Shown here in pieces: positions 62,500 through 64,000 of a stretch of 64,000 nt of DNA. Source of the DNA: Glandiceps talaboti (Eukaryota; Hemichordata; Enteropneusta; Spengelidae); the NCBI RefSeq assembly GCF_964340395.1, contig NC_135549.1:31168832-31232831 (forward strand), written 5' to 3'. The notes under the pieces were generated by a model, which saw only the letters and a list, made by a program, of their open reading frames with translations, had not been told where the DNA came from and made no database searches. A program made the position numbers and the translations under genes. Numbering within the stretch: the first letter of the stretch is position 1; every line of letters begins with the position of its first letter.

Positions 62500-64000
62500 T
62501 ATGTTAATATCAGTTTGTACGATCCAGAAGTAAAAATGTACACGGCGGCGTCGTTAGCATAATTCCATCGATAACTTGAAGAACAATCCTCCGGTTTAAA
62601 ATCTTAGTATAAATTATAGTCTATGTTTTATATTACTTCCAAATGTATGCAAACTATATGATAAGCTATTTCAGTATAACATATTGTTCATGTATATCTT
62701 CAGATGTCAACCTTTGTACATTTGTAACAAAATTGTTATGTTAATTAAGACATGAAAACAAAATTTGGGGTGGGTGTCTCATCATTATATTTCCATAAAG
62801 TACGTTTTTCTGCCTTGCACATATCCCAGTTAGAAAAAAAATCACCAGTGTTTTTTAAAAATATTATATAATTATTTATGTTAAAACGTAACAGTATATT
62901 CATGTAAGTATCCCCATTTCCATGGTAATCACTACTTCCGTGGTATACTGTGACACCTCTGACGCGTGACGGCGGCAATTTGAACGATACACATGCATTC
63001 CCTTGTAATAAAAAATAATAATAAAAGTTGTACGAAGTTGCAGACGTAGACGGAGACACTCAAGCCTCACTCGACCTTCAAAGTTTTCGTAGTGTTCGAC
63101 AGGTGAGGCCAAACCATTTGAAGAGAATTGCTTGTCCTTGGTGTCTGTTATTTGTAACTTTACATGTAACCTGCAATGGATCAATTCAACCAGAAGAGGG
63201 GTACTTTTCTACGTACATACATATCGATCGTCTATATTGTCTATTTGCTCATACGAATAACAATCGGGTGATAATACAAAGTACTGGTATATACAGTTCA
63301 TAATAAATATAATTAAATGAACATATGTACAATAATATATACTTGATTTGGCACATAATCCCTCGTGCTTGTTTGAAATACCAAGATATGATTCAGTACA
63401 CTTCAATGACAACTCATACAAATCCACGCCAGATCTAGATTTTCGCATACTGTACTCATAGCTCGTCCAGTCTCAGACCAGGGGCATGAGGCAACAATTC
63501 TGGTGAAACCCAAAAAATGATATCCAGGTAATAACGGCCCAAGTTAGCTATGAGTCACATTTACATACTTACTTCTTTATTTGTAGTTTATTTTAATAAA
63601 CTCATTATACACGTCTACACATATTTGTTATTTTGGGTATGTATTTGTACACTTTCCGGTCTTTTAAAAAATGAAACATTTTTAATAATCGCAGAAAAAG
63701 TTTATATAAATATGGAAGACTCCAAAAAAGAATAAAGGAAAAGAAAATATATGGATAGATTTTGTCTGTAATGATTTAATTGGAACATGATCATGGTGCA
63801 TGCAAAATCGACGCTTAGTTCGATCGCGACAGCTGACGCTTCGATGCGTGACGCGCTGCTTGCCGTGCTCGAGCTCGAGCGCATTCCTTGCTTAAACTTG
63901 TAATACAGAGGGGTAGTCTGGTCCCCTGCCCCCTTTCTACCGCTGCTGGCGCTACACTCACGAAAGGAGTCAGGTATGGGCCACTTAATGCATGGCTGTG
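62500..64000. other. unique flank, no gene identified
   Basis: AT-rich to about 63.0 kb. Short CpG-bearing stretches occur at about 62,960-63,110 and 63,810-63,960, each with short open frames on both strands and isolated donor-like CAGGTGAGG (about 63,100, plus) and CAGGTATGG (about 63,970, plus). These could be parts of a neighbouring gene cut by the window edge, but nothing is recognisable. Confidence 0.4.
63454..63555. repeat. 102-bp segment bounded by 10-bp inverted repeats
   Basis: ACTCATAGCT (63,454-63,463) and AGCTATGAGT (63,546-63,555) are perfect inverted repeats. This could be a small non-autonomous element, but no target-site duplication is visible. Confidence 0.35.

Noticed and set aside
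63454-63555. Confident MITE call on the 102-bp inverted-repeat segment
   Set aside because: No target-site duplication and only 10-bp arms, so chance is possible.

Overview
This is animal (metazoan) nuclear DNA, not bacterial. The evidence is tandem non-coding satellite structure, canonical GT-AG splice signals, CA, CATT and GACT simple repeats, a TTAA-flanked miniature transposon, and no dense run of ORFs. The AT-rich composition and the TGTACATGTA-type words at the right edge fit a marine invertebrate such as a mollusc, but that guess is weak. No gene is recognised by name.

Layout. Bases 1-59,823 are almost entirely one head-to-tail tandem array with a 421-bp unit. I count 140 copies: 64 left of a break at about 27.4-28.0 kb and 76 right of it. 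On the minus strand each unit carries an 81-nt segment that looks like an exon. It is preceded by a pyrimidine stretch and TTTCAG and followed by GTAAGT, and it encodes a charged 27-residue repeat (DGTPRPRKMARKQM then ADEDQTANQEEEE). Because 81 is a multiple of three, any number of copies can be spliced in or skipped in one frame. By my reading about 121 of 140 copies keep this frame. The consensus intron is 340 nt. The 89-residue ORFs seen per unit are this exon read through into the intron, not separate genes.

The left half (1-27.4 kb) is highly homogenised. It contains two identical 204-bp piggyBac-like MITEs in equivalent positions 12 units apart, and several higher-order repeats. The break at 27.38-27.98 kb holds a CA microsatellite, a CpG-rich unique block and a CATT microsatellite. 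It abuts one special copy (27,984-28,076) that has an acceptor but no donor. That copy runs into a stop codon and then AATAAA, so it is a credible 3' terminal exon of a minus-strand gene. The right half (28.4-59.8 kb) diverges increasingly toward the right edge, where copies with stops or 1-nt deletions cluster (48.5-56.7 kb).

Right flank (59.8-64 kb). The array ends in a GACT-rich minisatellite. Beyond it is unique AT-rich DNA with a CpG-rich block at about 60.9-61.15 kb. That block contains a short minus-strand ATG segment with a possible donor in the matching phase, so it is a speculative 5' end of the array gene. There is also an E2F/CCAAT-like motif cluster near 62.1-62.3 kb. No convincing independent gene was found there.

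Working model: a giant minus-strand gene made of many near-identical symmetric exons, comparable in architecture to micro-exon genes, that may encode a very long low-complexity charged protein of variable repeat number. The main alternative is a satellite that grew from one exon and its intron and is not expressed as protein. RNA data are needed to choose.
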